Below, one piece after another: positions 1 to 9,943 of a DNA stretch of 64,000 bases. Source of the stretch: Mycobacterium sp. MBM (GTDB lineage Bacteria > Actinomycetota > Actinomycetes > Mycobacteriales > Mycobacteriaceae); contig JAKJHY010000017.1 of NCBI GenBank assembly GCA_021648845.1, forward strand, positions 1 to 64,000, given 5' to 3'. How positions within the stretch are numbered: the first letter of the stretch is position 1; every line of letters starts with the position of its first letter. The position numbers were made by a program, and so were the translations under genes. The notes beneath the pieces were generated by a model. It was given only the letters and a program-made list of their open reading frames with translations. It had not been told where the DNA came from and ran no database searches.

Positions 1-1
1 C

Positions 2-82
2 GAGGCCACTCCGCCCTCGGCGGACACCCACCCATCAGCCGACTCGCCGCCTGACAACAACGTGTCAGGTCACAACATCTAG
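2..82 (+). CDS. C-terminal tail of an unidentified protein (5' end outside window)
   Basis: An open frame enters from the left edge and stops with TAG at 80-82. It gives 26 residues rich in Pro, Ser and Asp, ending ...NNVSGHNI. Acidic, proline-rich tails of this kind are common at the ends of mycobacterial membrane or secreted proteins, but the family cannot be named from the tail. The hairpin at 133-199 lies just after this stop and before the end of the oppositely oriented lon gene, as expected between convergent genes. Other frames are also open here, so reality of this CDS is uncertain. Confidence 0.3.
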   Translation, partial: EATPPSADTHPSADSPPDNNVSGHNI

Positions 83-132
83 GCGCCGGCGGGCTCGCCA
101 CGAATGTCGAAGCTCACCGCATTGCCCACGCA

Positions 133-199
133 CCGCCGAGCGTGCGTGTCCGCTGGTCGGCACACCGTGCCGCGACCTACAGACACGCACGCTCGGCGG
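133..199. terminator. Perfect 18-bp inverted repeat, probable bidirectional terminator
   Basis: Arms at 133-150 (CCGCCGAGCGTGCGTGTC) and 182-199 are exact reverse complements, separated by 31 nt. It lies at the 3' end of lon (stop at 201) and after the left-edge reading frame. There is no clear U-tract on either strand. Its long GC-rich stem resembles the conserved mycobacterial hairpin terminators (TRIT-type); the family assignment is from memory and unverified. Confidence 0.6.
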
Positions 200-200
200 G

Positions 201-2549
201 TTATGCCGCCACCGTGGCCGTCGTCGCCGCTGCCGCCGGCTCCAGCGCCAACGCGACGATCTCGGCGACATCGGTCATCGGCCGCACCTGCAGCGCGTCG
301 AGCACCTCGGCCGGGACCTCATCGAGATCCGGTTCGTTGCGCGCCGGGATGAACACCGTCTTCAGCCCGGCCCGCTGCGCGGCCAGCAGCTTCTGCTTCA
401 CCCCGCCGATCGGGAGTACCCGGCCGTTCAGCGTGACCTCACCGGTCATCCCGACATCACCACGCACCTGCCGGCCGGTGGCCATCGACACCAGTGCCGT
501 CACCATGGTGACCCCCGCCGACGGGCCGTCCTTGGGCACCGCGCCCGCGGGCACGTGCACGTGGATCTGACGGTCCAGCGCGTCCGGATCGACGCCGAGT
601 TGTGCTGCGTGGGCACGCACGTAGGACAGCGCGATCTGCGCGGACTCCTTCATCACGTCGCCCAGCTGACCGGTCAGCTTCAGCCCCGGGTCGCCGTCGG
701 TCGATCCCGCCTCGATATAGAGCACATCGCCACCGAGGCCCGTCACGGCCAGTCCGGTCGCCACGCCGGGGACCGCGGTGCGCTCGTCGGATTCCGGGGT
801 GAACCGCGGCCGGCCCAGATAGTCGACGAGATCAGGCTCGTCGATCACCGGCGGAGTGTCATCGGAAGCCAGTTTCGTCGTCACCTTGCGCAGCGCCTTG
901 GCCAGCAACCGCTCGAACTGCCGCACCCCCGGTTCGCGGGTGTAGTCCGCGGCGATCTTGCGCAGCGCCGCCTCGGTCAAGGTGACCTCGTCCGCGGTCA
1001 GCGCCGCCCGCTCGGCTTGGCGGGGCAGCAGGTAGTCCCGGGCGATGGCCACCTTGTCGTCCTCGGTGTAGCCGTCGATCTGGATCAGCTCCATGCGGTC
1101 CAGCAGCGCCGACGGGATGTTCTCGATGACGTTGGCCGTCGCCAGGAACACCACATCGGACAGGTCGAGATCCAGCTCCAGGTAGTGGTCGCGGAAGGTG
1201 TGGTTCTGCGCCGGATCGAGCACCTCGAGCAACGCCGAGGACGGGTCGCCGCGGTAGTCCGAGCCGACCTTGTCGATCTCGTCGAGCAGCACGACGGGGT
1301 TCATCGAACCCGCCTCACCGATGGCCCGCACGATGCGGCCGGGCAGGGCACCGACGTAGGTGCGCCGGTGCCCGCGGATCTCGGCCTCGTCGCGTACACC
1401 GCCGAGGGCGACGCGAACGAACTTGCGGCCGAGCGCCCGTGCCACCGACTCACCCAACGAGGTCTTTCCGACACCGGGAGGGCCGGCCAGCACCATGACG
1501 GCGCCGGAGCCGCGGCCGCCGACCACCGACATGTTGCGCTGGGCGCGCCGTGCCCGCACCGCCAGGTACTCCACGATGCGGTCTTTGACGTCATCGAGGC
1601 CGTGGTGGTCGGCGTCGAGAATCTCGCGCGCCGCCGTCAGATCGGTCGAGTCCTCGGTCGTGGCGTTCCAGGGCAGCTCCAGGACGGTGTCCAGCCAGGT
1701 GCGGATCCAGCCGCCCTCGGGGCTCTGATCGCTGGCGCGTTCCAGCTTGGCCACCTCGCGCAGCGCGGCCTCGCGGACCTTCTCGGGCAGCTCGGCTGCC
1801 TCGACACGGGCCCGGTAGTCGGCCTCGCCGTCCTGGCCGTCCGGACCCAGCTCGCCGAGTTCCTTGCGGATCGCGTTGAGCTGCTGGCGCAGCAGGAATT
1901 CTTTCTGCTGCTTGTCCATCCCGGCGCGGACGTCCGCGGCGATCTTGTCGTTGACCTCGGTCTCGGCCAGGTGTTCGCCGGTCCAGGTGATCAGCAGACG
2001 TAGCCGCCGCTCGACATCGGAGGTCTCCAGCAGTTCGCGTTTCTGCTCATCGGTCAGGTAGGACGCGTAGCCGGCGGTGTCGGCGAGCGCCGACGGATCG
2101 CTGATCTTGTTGACGACGTCGACGATCTGCCACGCCTCGCGGCGTTGCAGCATGGCCAGCAGCAGCTTCTTGTATTCGGCGGCCAACGCGGTGGCCTGCT
2201 CGGTGATCTCGACCTCGGCCGCTTCGGTGACCTCGACCCACAGCGCCGCGCCCGGTCCGGTGGTGCCGGTGCCGATGTGTGCGCGACGTTCGCCCTTGAC
2301 GACGGCTGCGGCGCCGCCGCCCGGGATGCGTCCGATTTGCACGATCGAGGCCAGCACGCCGTGGGTGGGGTAGCGGTCGTCCAGGCGCGGGGCGATCAGC
2401 AACGTGCCGTCCTCACCGGACGCAGCCGCGGCTTGGGCGGCCTCGATGGCGGCCCGGGCGGCGTCATCGAGTTCGATCGGCACCACCATGCCCGGTAACA
2501 GGATCGGCTCGCGGATGAACAGCACCGGGACGGAGATGGGTTCAGACAT
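201..2549 (-). CDS. lon: ATP-dependent protease Lon
   Basis: 782 residues, normal length for LonA. It degrades misfolded and regulatory proteins in the cytoplasm as a hexamer. The N-terminal substrate-binding domain begins ISVPVLFIREPILLPGMVVP. The AAA+ module has Walker A GPPGVGKTS near residue 353 and Walker B VVLLDEIDK. The protease domain has the Ser-Lys dyad, Ser677 in KDGPSAG and Lys720 in GGVKQK, spaced 43 residues as in E. coli Lon (679/722). The ATG at 2549 is chosen because GGAGG lies 4 nt upstream and the protein homology starts there; an in-frame upstream extension overlaps the next gene antisense and has no homology. A HAIR-like operator sits directly upstream. M. tuberculosis has no lon, so its presence argues for an environmental mycobacterium. 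Confidence 0.97.
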   Translation of the reverse strand: MSEPISVPVLFIREPILLPGMVVPIELDDAARAAIEAAQAAAASGEDGTLLIAPRLDDRYPTHGVLASIVQIGRIPGGGAAAVVKGERRAHIGTGTTGPGAALWVEVTEAAEVEITEQATALAAEYKKLLLAMLQRREAWQIVDVVNKISDPSALADTAGYASYLTDEQKRELLETSDVERRLRLLITWTGEHLAETEVNDKIAADVRAGMDKQQKEFLLRQQLNAIRKELGELGPDGQDGEADYRARVEAAELPEKVREAALREVAKLERASDQSPEGGWIRTWLDTVLELPWNATTEDSTDLTAAREILDADHHGLDDVKDRIVEYLAVRARRAQRNMSVVGGRGSGAVMVLAGPPGVGKTSLGESVARALGRKFVRVALGGVRDEAEIRGHRRTYVGALPGRIVRAIGEAGSMNPVVLLDEIDKVGSDYRGDPSSALLEVLDPAQNHTFRDHYLELDLDLSDVVFLATANVIENIPSALLDRMELIQIDGYTEDDKVAIARDYLLPRQAERAALTADEVTLTEAALRKIAADYTREPGVRQFERLLAKALRKVTTKLASDDTPPVIDEPDLVDYLGRPRFTPESDERTAVPGVATGLAVTGLGGDVLYIEAGSTDGDPGLKLTGQLGDVMKESAQIALSYVRAHAAQLGVDPDALDRQIHVHVPAGAVPKDGPSAGVTMVTALVSMATGRQVRGDVGMTGEVTLNGRVLPIGGVKQKLLAAQRAGLKTVFIPARNEPDLDEVPAEVLDALQVRPMTDVAEIVALALEPAAAATTATVAA

Positions 2550-2561
2550 CAATCCTCCAAA

Positions 2562-2582
2562 GTTGATACTGATGCACTCAAC
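2562..2582 (-). promoter_or_regulatory. HAIR-like operator (HspR type) upstream of lon
   Basis: On the lon strand the sequence reads GTTGAGT-N7-TATCAAC. The HspR inverted repeat HAIR consensus is CTTGAGT-N7-ACTCAAG; here the spacing is exact, the first half-site matches 6/7 and the second 4/7. It ends 12 nt before the lon start codon, so a bound repressor would block the promoter or leader. HspR control of lon is known in Streptomyces; for this gene it is inferred. Confidence 0.5.
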
Positions 2583-2631
2583 TAAGGGGGGCGGACTTTT
2601 GTTCCTGACGAATCGGAAGCGGGCCGGCGAT

Positions 2632-3558
2632 CTAGGTGATGGACCAGAACTCGAGCAGGGTGCGGATGGTTGCCACCAGCGGCAGCGGCTGGTCCAGCAT
2701 CGGGTGGTGGCCGGCCTCGGCGAGTTCGACGAACGGGCCACGCAGTTGCAGCAGGGAACGGATCTGCGCGGCCATCGGCGGCGGCACCAGGCCGTTCTCG
2801 CACCGGAGATACCCCATCCGGCAGGGGATCCGGTCGAACACGTGCTCCAGGATCTCCTCGTCGTCCGGGGTCTCCTCCAGCCGCAGCCCGCCGAAGATCT
2901 CGGGGTCGAATTTCCACACCCAGCCGCTGTCGGATTTCCGTACCGACTGTGCGGCGATATGGCGCTCGATGAACGGCAGGGTCACCGGTTGGGTGGGCAC
3001 CGCTCGGAAGCGGGCCAGGATCTCGGCCTCGGTGCGGTATCCGGGAGTGTCGCGGCGGCGGGTCGCCAACCGCGACTGCGCGGGAACGCGATCCCGCAGC
3101 GGCGAATCGATCACCAGGACGCTGTCGATCTGCTTCCCGTAGCGGGTCGCGGCCGCGGCGCCGACCCACCCGCCCATGCTGTGCCCCACGACCGTGGGCC
3201 GGGCCGACGAGCCGGAGGCCTCTGCGGCGGCGAGCACCTCGCGCGCCCACATCGACATCGAATACTCCGGGCGGGTGCCGCTGTCACCGTGCCCGCTCAG
3301 ATCGAGGGCGACGACCCGGTGGGTGGCGGTGAACAGGGGAGCGATGTGATCCCACCAGCCGGAGTGCGCGCCGCCGCCGTGCACGAGCACCAGCGGCGGG
3401 TTTTCGGTATTGCCCCACAGTCGCAGTTGGATGCGGCAGCCGCGGACATCGACCGCGCCATACCGCGGCCGGACGGCCAGCGCGGCGCTGAACCATTCGG
3501 GCACGTCGACCAGCGGATCTGGGCCTGACGGCTTTCCGCGTCGGAACGTGAGGCTCAC
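2632..3558 (-). CDS. Alpha/beta hydrolase
   Basis: 308 residues with a canonical alpha/beta-hydrolase fold. The oxyanion-hole motif is HGGGAHSGWW near residue 85. The nucleophile elbow GHSMGG is near residue 145, and a C-terminal His in EAGHHPMLD completes the triad. No signal peptide or membrane segment is seen, so it is probably cytoplasmic. The substrate is unknown; family members act on esters, epoxides or meta-cleavage products. It reads toward lon on the same strand, with a roughly 80-bp gap that carries the lon operator, so it is probably a separate transcription unit. The start at 3558 is the first ATG with homology-like sequence; upstream is a divergent intergenic stretch shared with the BCCT transporter. 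Confidence 0.85.
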   Translation of the reverse strand: MSLTFRRGKPSGPDPLVDVPEWFSAALAVRPRYGAVDVRGCRIQLRLWGNTENPPLVLVHGGGAHSGWWDHIAPLFTATHRVVALDLSGHGDSGTRPEYSMSMWAREVLAAAEASGSSARPTVVGHSMGGWVGAAAATRYGKQIDSVLVIDSPLRDRVPAQSRLATRRRDTPGYRTEAEILARFRAVPTQPVTLPFIERHIAAQSVRKSDSGWVWKFDPEIFGGLRLEETPDDEEILEHVFDRIPCRMGYLRCENGLVPPPMAAQIRSLLQLRGPFVELAEAGHHPMLDQPLPLVATIRTLLEFWSIT

Positions 3559-3747
3559 CGTGAGCAGTCTGTCTCATCACCCGACTGGTCCGCGACCCGG
3601 CCCGTGCGGTGCGGCAGATCGAGGTGCATCGACTGGTAACGCCGTAATCGGTGCAGGTATGGTCAATCCTCGCTGGGCGGTATGCCAGCACATGGCCAGA
3701 ACATGACTGGCGCACGTGACGAGACGAAACGATGACGAGGTTGGCTG

Positions 3748-5510
<1,763 letters not shown>

Positions 5511-5520
<10 letters not shown>

Positions 5521-5559
5521 ACTGGTTGTGATCTGGCGAGGTACTCGGGGCAGCGCAGC
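5511..5559. terminator. Possible hairpin after the BCCT gene
   Basis: GTTGCGCTG (5511-5519, containing the first bases of the stop) pairs with CAGCGCAGC (5551-5559) at 8 of 9 positions, loop 31 nt. It lies between convergent genes. No U-tract, so weak. Confidence 0.3.
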
Positions 5560-5583
5560 TACCGTGGGTGAACCCTAGCCACG

Positions 5584-6030
5584 CTAACGCACCCGATCGA
5601 GCCAGCGCGCTATCCGCGGCTCGTAGACCGCCAGCAGTATCGCTGAGACGAGCCACACCCCCGATAGTGCGACCGTGGTGTTCCACGCGTCCATCGAGAA
5701 GCCCTCGTCATCCTCGCGGTGAAAGTACGGGCTGACGATGCCGTATTCGATGATCGGGGCGACGGCGATACTGAACGCGAGACCCGTTGTGGCGCCGAAG
5801 GCCCCGCGCAGCAGGTAGGAGCGCGGGCTGCCGTTGGTCGGGGCAGGGTGATGGTGGGCGAGCAGGATCAGCAACAGCATCACACCGATCACGACGGCCA
5901 GGATGTCCCAGTCGTTGCCGGCGAAGATGAAGGCGACGGCTCCGCCGACGGTGGCCAGCGCCAACGCCCCGGGATCGACGCGGTGCTGGACGTGCTGTAT
6001 CGGTGCGGGGCCCGGGTTATCGGCTGCCAT
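5584..6030 (-). CDS. Small integral membrane protein, unknown function
   Basis: 148 residues with four predicted membrane segments, near residues 22-40, 43-60, 73-95 and 122-142. A charged loop (YFHREDDEGF) lies between segments 3 and 4. The ATG at 6030 (MAADNPG) is preferred over upstream in-frame starts because those would run into the terminator hairpin. I do not recognise the family; no catalytic motif is visible. It lies between the BCCT transporter (convergent) and an Ag85 gene on the same strand, from which it is separated by a strong terminator, so it is likely its own unit. Confidence 0.75.
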   Translation of the reverse strand: MAADNPGPAPIQHVQHRVDPGALALATVGGAVAFIFAGNDWDILAVVIGVMLLLILLAHHHPAPTNGSPRSYLLRGAFGATTGLAFSIAVAPIIEYGIVSPYFHREDDEGFSMDAWNTTVALSGVWLVSAILLAVYEPRIARWLDRVR

Positions 6031-6094
6031 GACTGAACTGTATGGCTGGCGTGCAGGCATGTCGGCGCGAATCGCCGCCCGGCACACACAAAAG

Positions 6095-6133
6095 CAGGGA
6101 GCCTGCCGTTCGGGGGGTACGGCAGGCTCCCTG
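6095..6133 (-). terminator. Intrinsic terminator of the Ag85 gene
   Basis: A perfect 15-bp stem (6095-6109 with 6119-6133, CAGGGAGCCTGCCGT) and a 9-nt loop. On the minus strand it is followed by CTTTTGTGTG, and on the plus strand by GGTTTTG, so it looks like a classical U-tract terminator. It lies 13 nt after the Ag85 stop codon. Confidence 0.85.
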
Positions 6134-6145
6134 GGTTTTGTGGCG

Positions 6146-7141
6146 CTAGGCGACGGCTTGAGCGCCCAGCACGCGCTGGATGTCCGGCTTCATCATCTGC
6201 AGCTGCTGTCCCCAGTAGCCCCAGCTGTGGGTGCCGTTCGGCGGGAAGTTGAACACGCCGTTGGTGCCACCGGCGGCAACGTACTTGTCGCGGAAGGCGA
6301 TATTGGTGCGCAGCGTGAAGCCCTCCAGGAATTGGGCGGCCATCAGGTTGGCACCGTTGGCGCCGACGTCGAGGTCCGACGGGGTGCCGGTACCGCAGTA
6401 GATCCAGACCCGGGTGTTGTTGGCGACCAGCTGGTTGATGTTGACCATCGGGTCATTGCGGCGCCACGCGGGATCGGATGACGGTCCCCACATGCTCTCG
6501 GCGTTGTAACCGCCGGAGTCATTCATGGCCAGCCCGATCAGCATCGGCCACCAGCCCTCGGACGGGTTCAGGAAGCCCGACAGGGTGGCCGCGTAGATGA
6601 ACTGCTGCGGGTGGTAGATCGCGTAGGTCAGTGCCGCGCTGCCGGCCATCGAGATGCCGACGACGGCGTTACCGGTGCGGGACACACCTTTGGCGGCCTC
6701 GAGGTATGCCGGCAGTTCCTGGGTCAGGAACGTCTCCCACTTGTAGGTGTAGTTCTGGCCATTGCCCTTCGACGGCTGGTACCAGTCGCTGTAGAAGCTC
6801 GACTGGCCGCCGACCGGCATGACGGTCGACAGGCCGGACTCGTAGTAGTACTCGAAGGCGGGGGTGTTGATATCCCAGCCGTTGTAGTCGTCTTGCGCGC
6901 GCAGCCCGTCGAGCAGATAGACCGCGTGCGGTCCGCCGCCCTGGAACTGGACCCGGATGTTGCGGTTCATGGACTGGGAGAACACGTCCAGGTATTCGAC
7001 GGGCAGTCCCGGACGCGAGAACGCTCCAGCGGTCGCCGAACCCCCGGCGAAGCCGATCAGCCCGGGCAGTACCAGGACTGAAGCGGCGACCACCGCCGCC
7101 CTGCGCAGCAATCCGCCTCGGATATTTCTGATGAACTTCAT
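6146..7141 (-). CDS. Antigen 85-type mycolyltransferase (secreted)
   Basis: 331 residues. An N-terminal signal peptide (basic region, then a hydrophobic core at residues 14-32) ends before FSRPGLPVEYL, the standard mature N-terminus of Ag85 proteins. These enzymes move mycolates between trehalose monomycolates and onto arabinogalactan outside the membrane. The triad is intact: Ser164 in GISMAG, Glu273 in FLEGFTLRTN, His305 in GTHSWGYW; the Glu-His spacing of 32 equals that of Ag85C. So it is a catalytic fbpA/B/C-like enzyme, not the inactive MPT51 type. The ATG at 7141 gives the cleanest signal peptide; an in-frame GTG nine codons upstream is possible. Three tandem MtrA-type repeats lie about 75-100 bp upstream. 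Confidence 0.95.
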   Translation of the reverse strand: MKFIRNIRGGLLRRAAVVAASVLVLPGLIGFAGGSATAGAFSRPGLPVEYLDVFSQSMNRNIRVQFQGGGPHAVYLLDGLRAQDDYNGWDINTPAFEYYYESGLSTVMPVGGQSSFYSDWYQPSKGNGQNYTYKWETFLTQELPAYLEAAKGVSRTGNAVVGISMAGSAALTYAIYHPQQFIYAATLSGFLNPSEGWWPMLIGLAMNDSGGYNAESMWGPSSDPAWRRNDPMVNINQLVANNTRVWIYCGTGTPSDLDVGANGANLMAAQFLEGFTLRTNIAFRDKYVAAGGTNGVFNFPPNGTHSWGYWGQQLQMMKPDIQRVLGAQAVA

Positions 7142-7215
7142 AACGGCAACCAACCCACCTTTCTTCACGTGTTAAGCAAGCGCCGCTGCTTTCTTCGTGA
7201 GTTAGTTGACCATGC

Positions 7216-7242
7216 GTCACATCAGTCACATGCGTAACAGCG
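7216..7242. promoter_or_regulatory. Three tandem 9-bp MtrA-type repeats
   Basis: GTCACATCA, GTCACATGC and GTAACAGCG lie head to tail at 7216, 7225 and 7234. They match the direct-repeat motif GTCACAgcg described for the response regulator MtrA at the M. tuberculosis fbpB promoter and oriC. They sit between the divergent Ag85 and ndh genes. Binding here is inferred. Confidence 0.6.
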
Positions 7243-7311
7243 CGGCGTGGTGTGGTCGCGGGTTGCTAACGATTGCGACTCGGGCTTGAGATCATCTCCG
7301 CACCGTGCCGT

Positions 7312-7317
7312 TAGTGT
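7312..7317 (+). promoter_or_regulatory. -10 element for leaderless ndh start
   Basis: TAGTGT (TANNNT) lies 7 nt before the GTG at 7325, and no Shine-Dalgarno is present, the usual pattern of mycobacterial leaderless mRNAs. Confidence 0.45.
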
Positions 7318-7324
7318 CGAGACG

Positions 7325-8650
7325 GTGAGCGACGAACGCACGAGAGTGCTCATCATCGGCGGTGGTTTCGGCGGCTTGTTCTGTGCGCGCCGGCTCGGCC
7401 GGCTCGACGTCGACGTGACCCTGCTCGATCGCGGCGCCGGCCACATCTTCCAGCCGCTGCTGTACCAGTGCGCCACCGGCACATTGAGCATCGGGCATAT
7501 CAGCCGGTCGCTGCGCGAGGAGTTGTCGCGCCACCGCAATGTCACCACCCTGCTCGGCGAAGCCGTCCTCTTGGACCCCGCCACCCGCACCGTCACCGCG
7601 ATGCGTCCCGACGAGACGACCTTCACCGTCGGCTACGACGTTTTGGTGATCGCAGCGGGGATGCGGCAGTCCTACTTCGGCAAGGAGCATTTCGCCGAGT
7701 GGGCGCCGGGGATGAAGACGCTCGATGATGCGCTGAGCATCCGGCAGCGGCTGTTCACCGCGTTCGAGATCGCCGAGACGCTTCCCCCGGGTCCCGAACG
7801 CGACAGTTGGCTGACCTTCGCCGTCACCGGGGGCGGCCCCACCGGTGTCGAGATCGCCGGGCAGATCCGCGAAGTCGCGAGCCGCACCCTGGCCAACGAG
7901 TTTCACAGCATCGCCCCCGAAGACGCCAGGGTGTTGTTGTTCGACGGCGGCGACCGGGTGCTCAAGAGCTTCGCGCCAGGATTGGCCGACAAGGCGGCCG
8001 CGACCTTGCGGCGATTGGGGGTCGAACTACACCTGGGCGTGCACGTCACCGATGTCGACCGCGACGGGGTGACCGTCACACCGAAGTCCGGGGGAGCGGC
8101 GCAGCGGTACGCCGCGCGCACCGTGTTGTGGACCGCAGGTGTGGAGGCGGTGCCCTTCGCCCGCCGGGCCGCCGAGTCACTCGGAGCGCACACCGACCGG
8201 GCCGGCCGGATCACCGTCGAACCCGACCTGTCGGTGCCCGGCCATCCCGAGGTCTTCGTCATCGGTGATCTGGCCGGCCGCGATGGCCTACCCGGTGTCG
8301 CCGAGAACGCCATGCAGGGCGGTCTGCACGCGGCCGCATGCATACGGCGCGATCTGCAAGGCCGGCCACGTCGGCGCTACCGCTATCGCGATCTGGGGTC
8401 GGCGGCGTACATCAGCCGGGGCCATGCGCTGCTCCAGGTCGGGCCGCTACGGATCTCCGGTTTCGCCGGCTGGCTGGGGTGGGGGTTCATCCACATCGCG
8501 TTCCTGACCGGGTTGAGCAACCGTGTCAGCACCGTGGTCACCTGGATGGCGGCCATCGGCCGGGCCGATCGCCACCACCGGGCCTTCATGCTCGGCGGCG
8601 GGGCCGAGCAGCGCTACACGTGGTCGGAGTGCGACGAGACCCCCGACTGA
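7325..8650 (+). CDS. ndh: Type II NADH dehydrogenase (NDH-2)
   Basis: 441 residues. A single-subunit, non-proton-pumping FAD enzyme that passes electrons from NADH to menaquinone at the inner face of the membrane. The FAD-binding GxGxxG site is in VLIIGGGFGGLFCARRLG at the N-terminus, and the NADH-binding site is AVTGGGPTGVEIAGQI near residue 165. A second FAD contact is in PEVFVIGDLAG. The C-terminal amphipathic stretch (GWLGWGFIHIAFLTGL) anchors NDH-2 to the membrane. GTG at 7325 (VSDERTRVLIIGGG) is chosen over an upstream in-frame start because a -10 element lies just before it. It corresponds in position to M. tuberculosis Rv1854c near Ag85B. The stop codon forms part of a hairpin shared with the convergent glycosidase. 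Confidence 0.93.
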   Translation: MSDERTRVLIIGGGFGGLFCARRLGRLDVDVTLLDRGAGHIFQPLLYQCATGTLSIGHISRSLREELSRHRNVTTLLGEAVLLDPATRTVTAMRPDETTFTVGYDVLVIAAGMRQSYFGKEHFAEWAPGMKTLDDALSIRQRLFTAFEIAETLPPGPERDSWLTFAVTGGGPTGVEIAGQIREVASRTLANEFHSIAPEDARVLLFDGGDRVLKSFAPGLADKAAATLRRLGVELHLGVHVTDVDRDGVTVTPKSGGAAQRYAARTVLWTAGVEAVPFARRAAESLGAHTDRAGRITVEPDLSVPGHPEVFVIGDLAGRDGLPGVAENAMQGGLHAAACIRRDLQGRPRRRYRYRDLGSAAYISRGHALLQVGPLRISGFAGWLGWGFIHIAFLTGLSNRVSTVVTWMAAIGRADRHHRAFMLGGGAEQRYTWSECDETPD

Positions 8651-8671
8651 ACGGGTGCCGGATCAGTCGGG
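8642..8671. terminator. Hairpin containing both convergent stop codons
   Basis: CCCGACTGA (8642-8650) and TCAGTCGGG (8663-8671) are perfect inverted repeats with a 12-nt loop. The ndh stop TGA ends the left arm and the glycosidase stop (TCA on this strand) begins the right arm. Confidence 0.55.
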
Positions 8672-9943
8672 TTCGACGATCACCCAGCCGTGCGCGGGCA
8701 CGACTAGCTGCTGCACGCGTTCGGCCGGCGGTGCCCCGGAGCCGGCGACGACCCGACCCGCGGTGGGTAGCTGCGCCGCCAGCGGCTCATCGTCGATGTT
8801 GAGTGCCACCATCAGGGTCCGGTCACCGGCACTGGCCCGGTAAAGGTAGCCGGTGTTGGTCAGCTGCAGTGCCTCGGTGGTTGCGGTGTGCAACCACGGG
8901 TTTCGCCGCCGCAAACCGATCAGGTACTGGTGCAGCGACAGCGTGTCGTGCGGGCCCGGCTGCGGCCGGCCGAATTCGGGGCGCACTGCGTCGTCGCCAC
9001 CGGCACGTTCCTCCTTCACACCCCGCCAACCGAACTCGTCGCCGGCGTAGATGCTCGGTGTCCCGCCCGTGGTGAGCAGCAGCACCAGGGCGTGCTCGAG
9101 GTGCCGCACATCGTCGAGCTGGCTGGCGATCCTGCTGACGTCATGGTTGCCGACAAATGTCAGCGGGACGAAGGTGTTCAGAAAGTCGTTGTGCCGCTGC
9201 AGCGCCCAGTCGAGCTCATGGAAGTTGCCGTCGTTCAGACTGCTCCAGATCGCCTTCCACAGCTCGTACTGCGTCAGTGAATCCAGCGTGCCCGCGCGCA
9301 GCTGTGCGGGGTAGTCGCCGTGGATGACCTCGCCGACGAACCAGGCCTCGGGATACCTGCGGCGGACCTCGGGCAACACCGCCGCCCAGAACGACGGTGC
9401 CACCGCATAGGCCGCGTCGAGGCGCCAGCCGTCGGCGCCGCGCCCCAGCCAGTGCTCCATGACCTCGATCGTGTACGCGATCACCTCCGGGTTCCGATGG
9501 TTCAGCGCGATCAATTCGCCGTGGCCCTCGAAGGTGGCAAATCCGTTGCGGTCTTTGCGGAACCACGTATCGTCACCGTTTGCCAGTGCGGCGCGGTAGC
9601 GCGGGAAATCGGTCCCCACATGGTTGAACACACCGTCGAGCAGCACCCGCAGACCGCGGCTGTGGCATTCGCCGATCAACCGGTCGAAGTCGGCCTCGTC
9701 GCCGAGTCGCGGGTCGATGCGCAGGTGGTCGGTGGTGTCGTAGCCGTGGGTGCGGGACGCGAAGACCGGGCCAAGGGCCACACCGGAGGCGCCGAGTCCG
9801 ACTGCGTGGTCCAGCCATTCGACGACGCGCAGAAGCCGGTGCTCATCGGCGGCCGGCGGACGCTCGGCCGGGAACGCCCCGACGAACCCCAGCGGATAGA
9901 TCTGCCACCAGATCGCGTGCTGTACCCAGCTGGGATCGGTCAC
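8663..9943 (-). CDS. GH13 family alpha-glycosidase (alpha-amylase fold)
   Basis: 426 residues forming a (beta/alpha)8 barrel with all four GH13 regions in order: DGVFNHVG (region I), GWRLDAAY with the nucleophile Asp (II), WFVGEVI with the acid/base Glu (III) and FVGNHD with the transition-state Asp (IV). A C-terminal beta domain follows. It likely hydrolyses or transfers alpha-1,4-glucosidic bonds of malto-oligosaccharides or related glucans; exact specificity is unclear. No signal peptide, so intracellular. The GTG at 9943 overlaps the TGA of the deaminase gene by four bases (GTGA), which implies translational coupling. Confidence 0.9.
   Translation of the reverse strand: MTDPSWVQHAIWWQIYPLGFVGAFPAERPPAADEHRLLRVVEWLDHAVGLGASGVALGPVFASRTHGYDTTDHLRIDPRLGDEADFDRLIGECHSRGLRVLLDGVFNHVGTDFPRYRAALANGDDTWFRKDRNGFATFEGHGELIALNHRNPEVIAYTIEVMEHWLGRGADGWRLDAAYAVAPSFWAAVLPEVRRRYPEAWFVGEVIHGDYPAQLRAGTLDSLTQYELWKAIWSSLNDGNFHELDWALQRHNDFLNTFVPLTFVGNHDVSRIASQLDDVRHLEHALVLLLTTGGTPSIYAGDEFGWRGVKEERAGGDDAVRPEFGRPQPGPHDTLSLHQYLIGLRRRNPWLHTATTEALQLTNTGYLYRASAGDRTLMVALNIDDEPLAAQLPTAGRVVAGSGAPPAERVQQLVVPAHGWVIVEPD

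Noticed and set aside
555..2003. 482-codon open frame on the plus strand opposite lon
   Set aside because: It is antisense to a well-supported Lon with intact motifs; the product is Arg/Gly/His/Gln rich and has no domain, as expected of a high-GC shadow frame.
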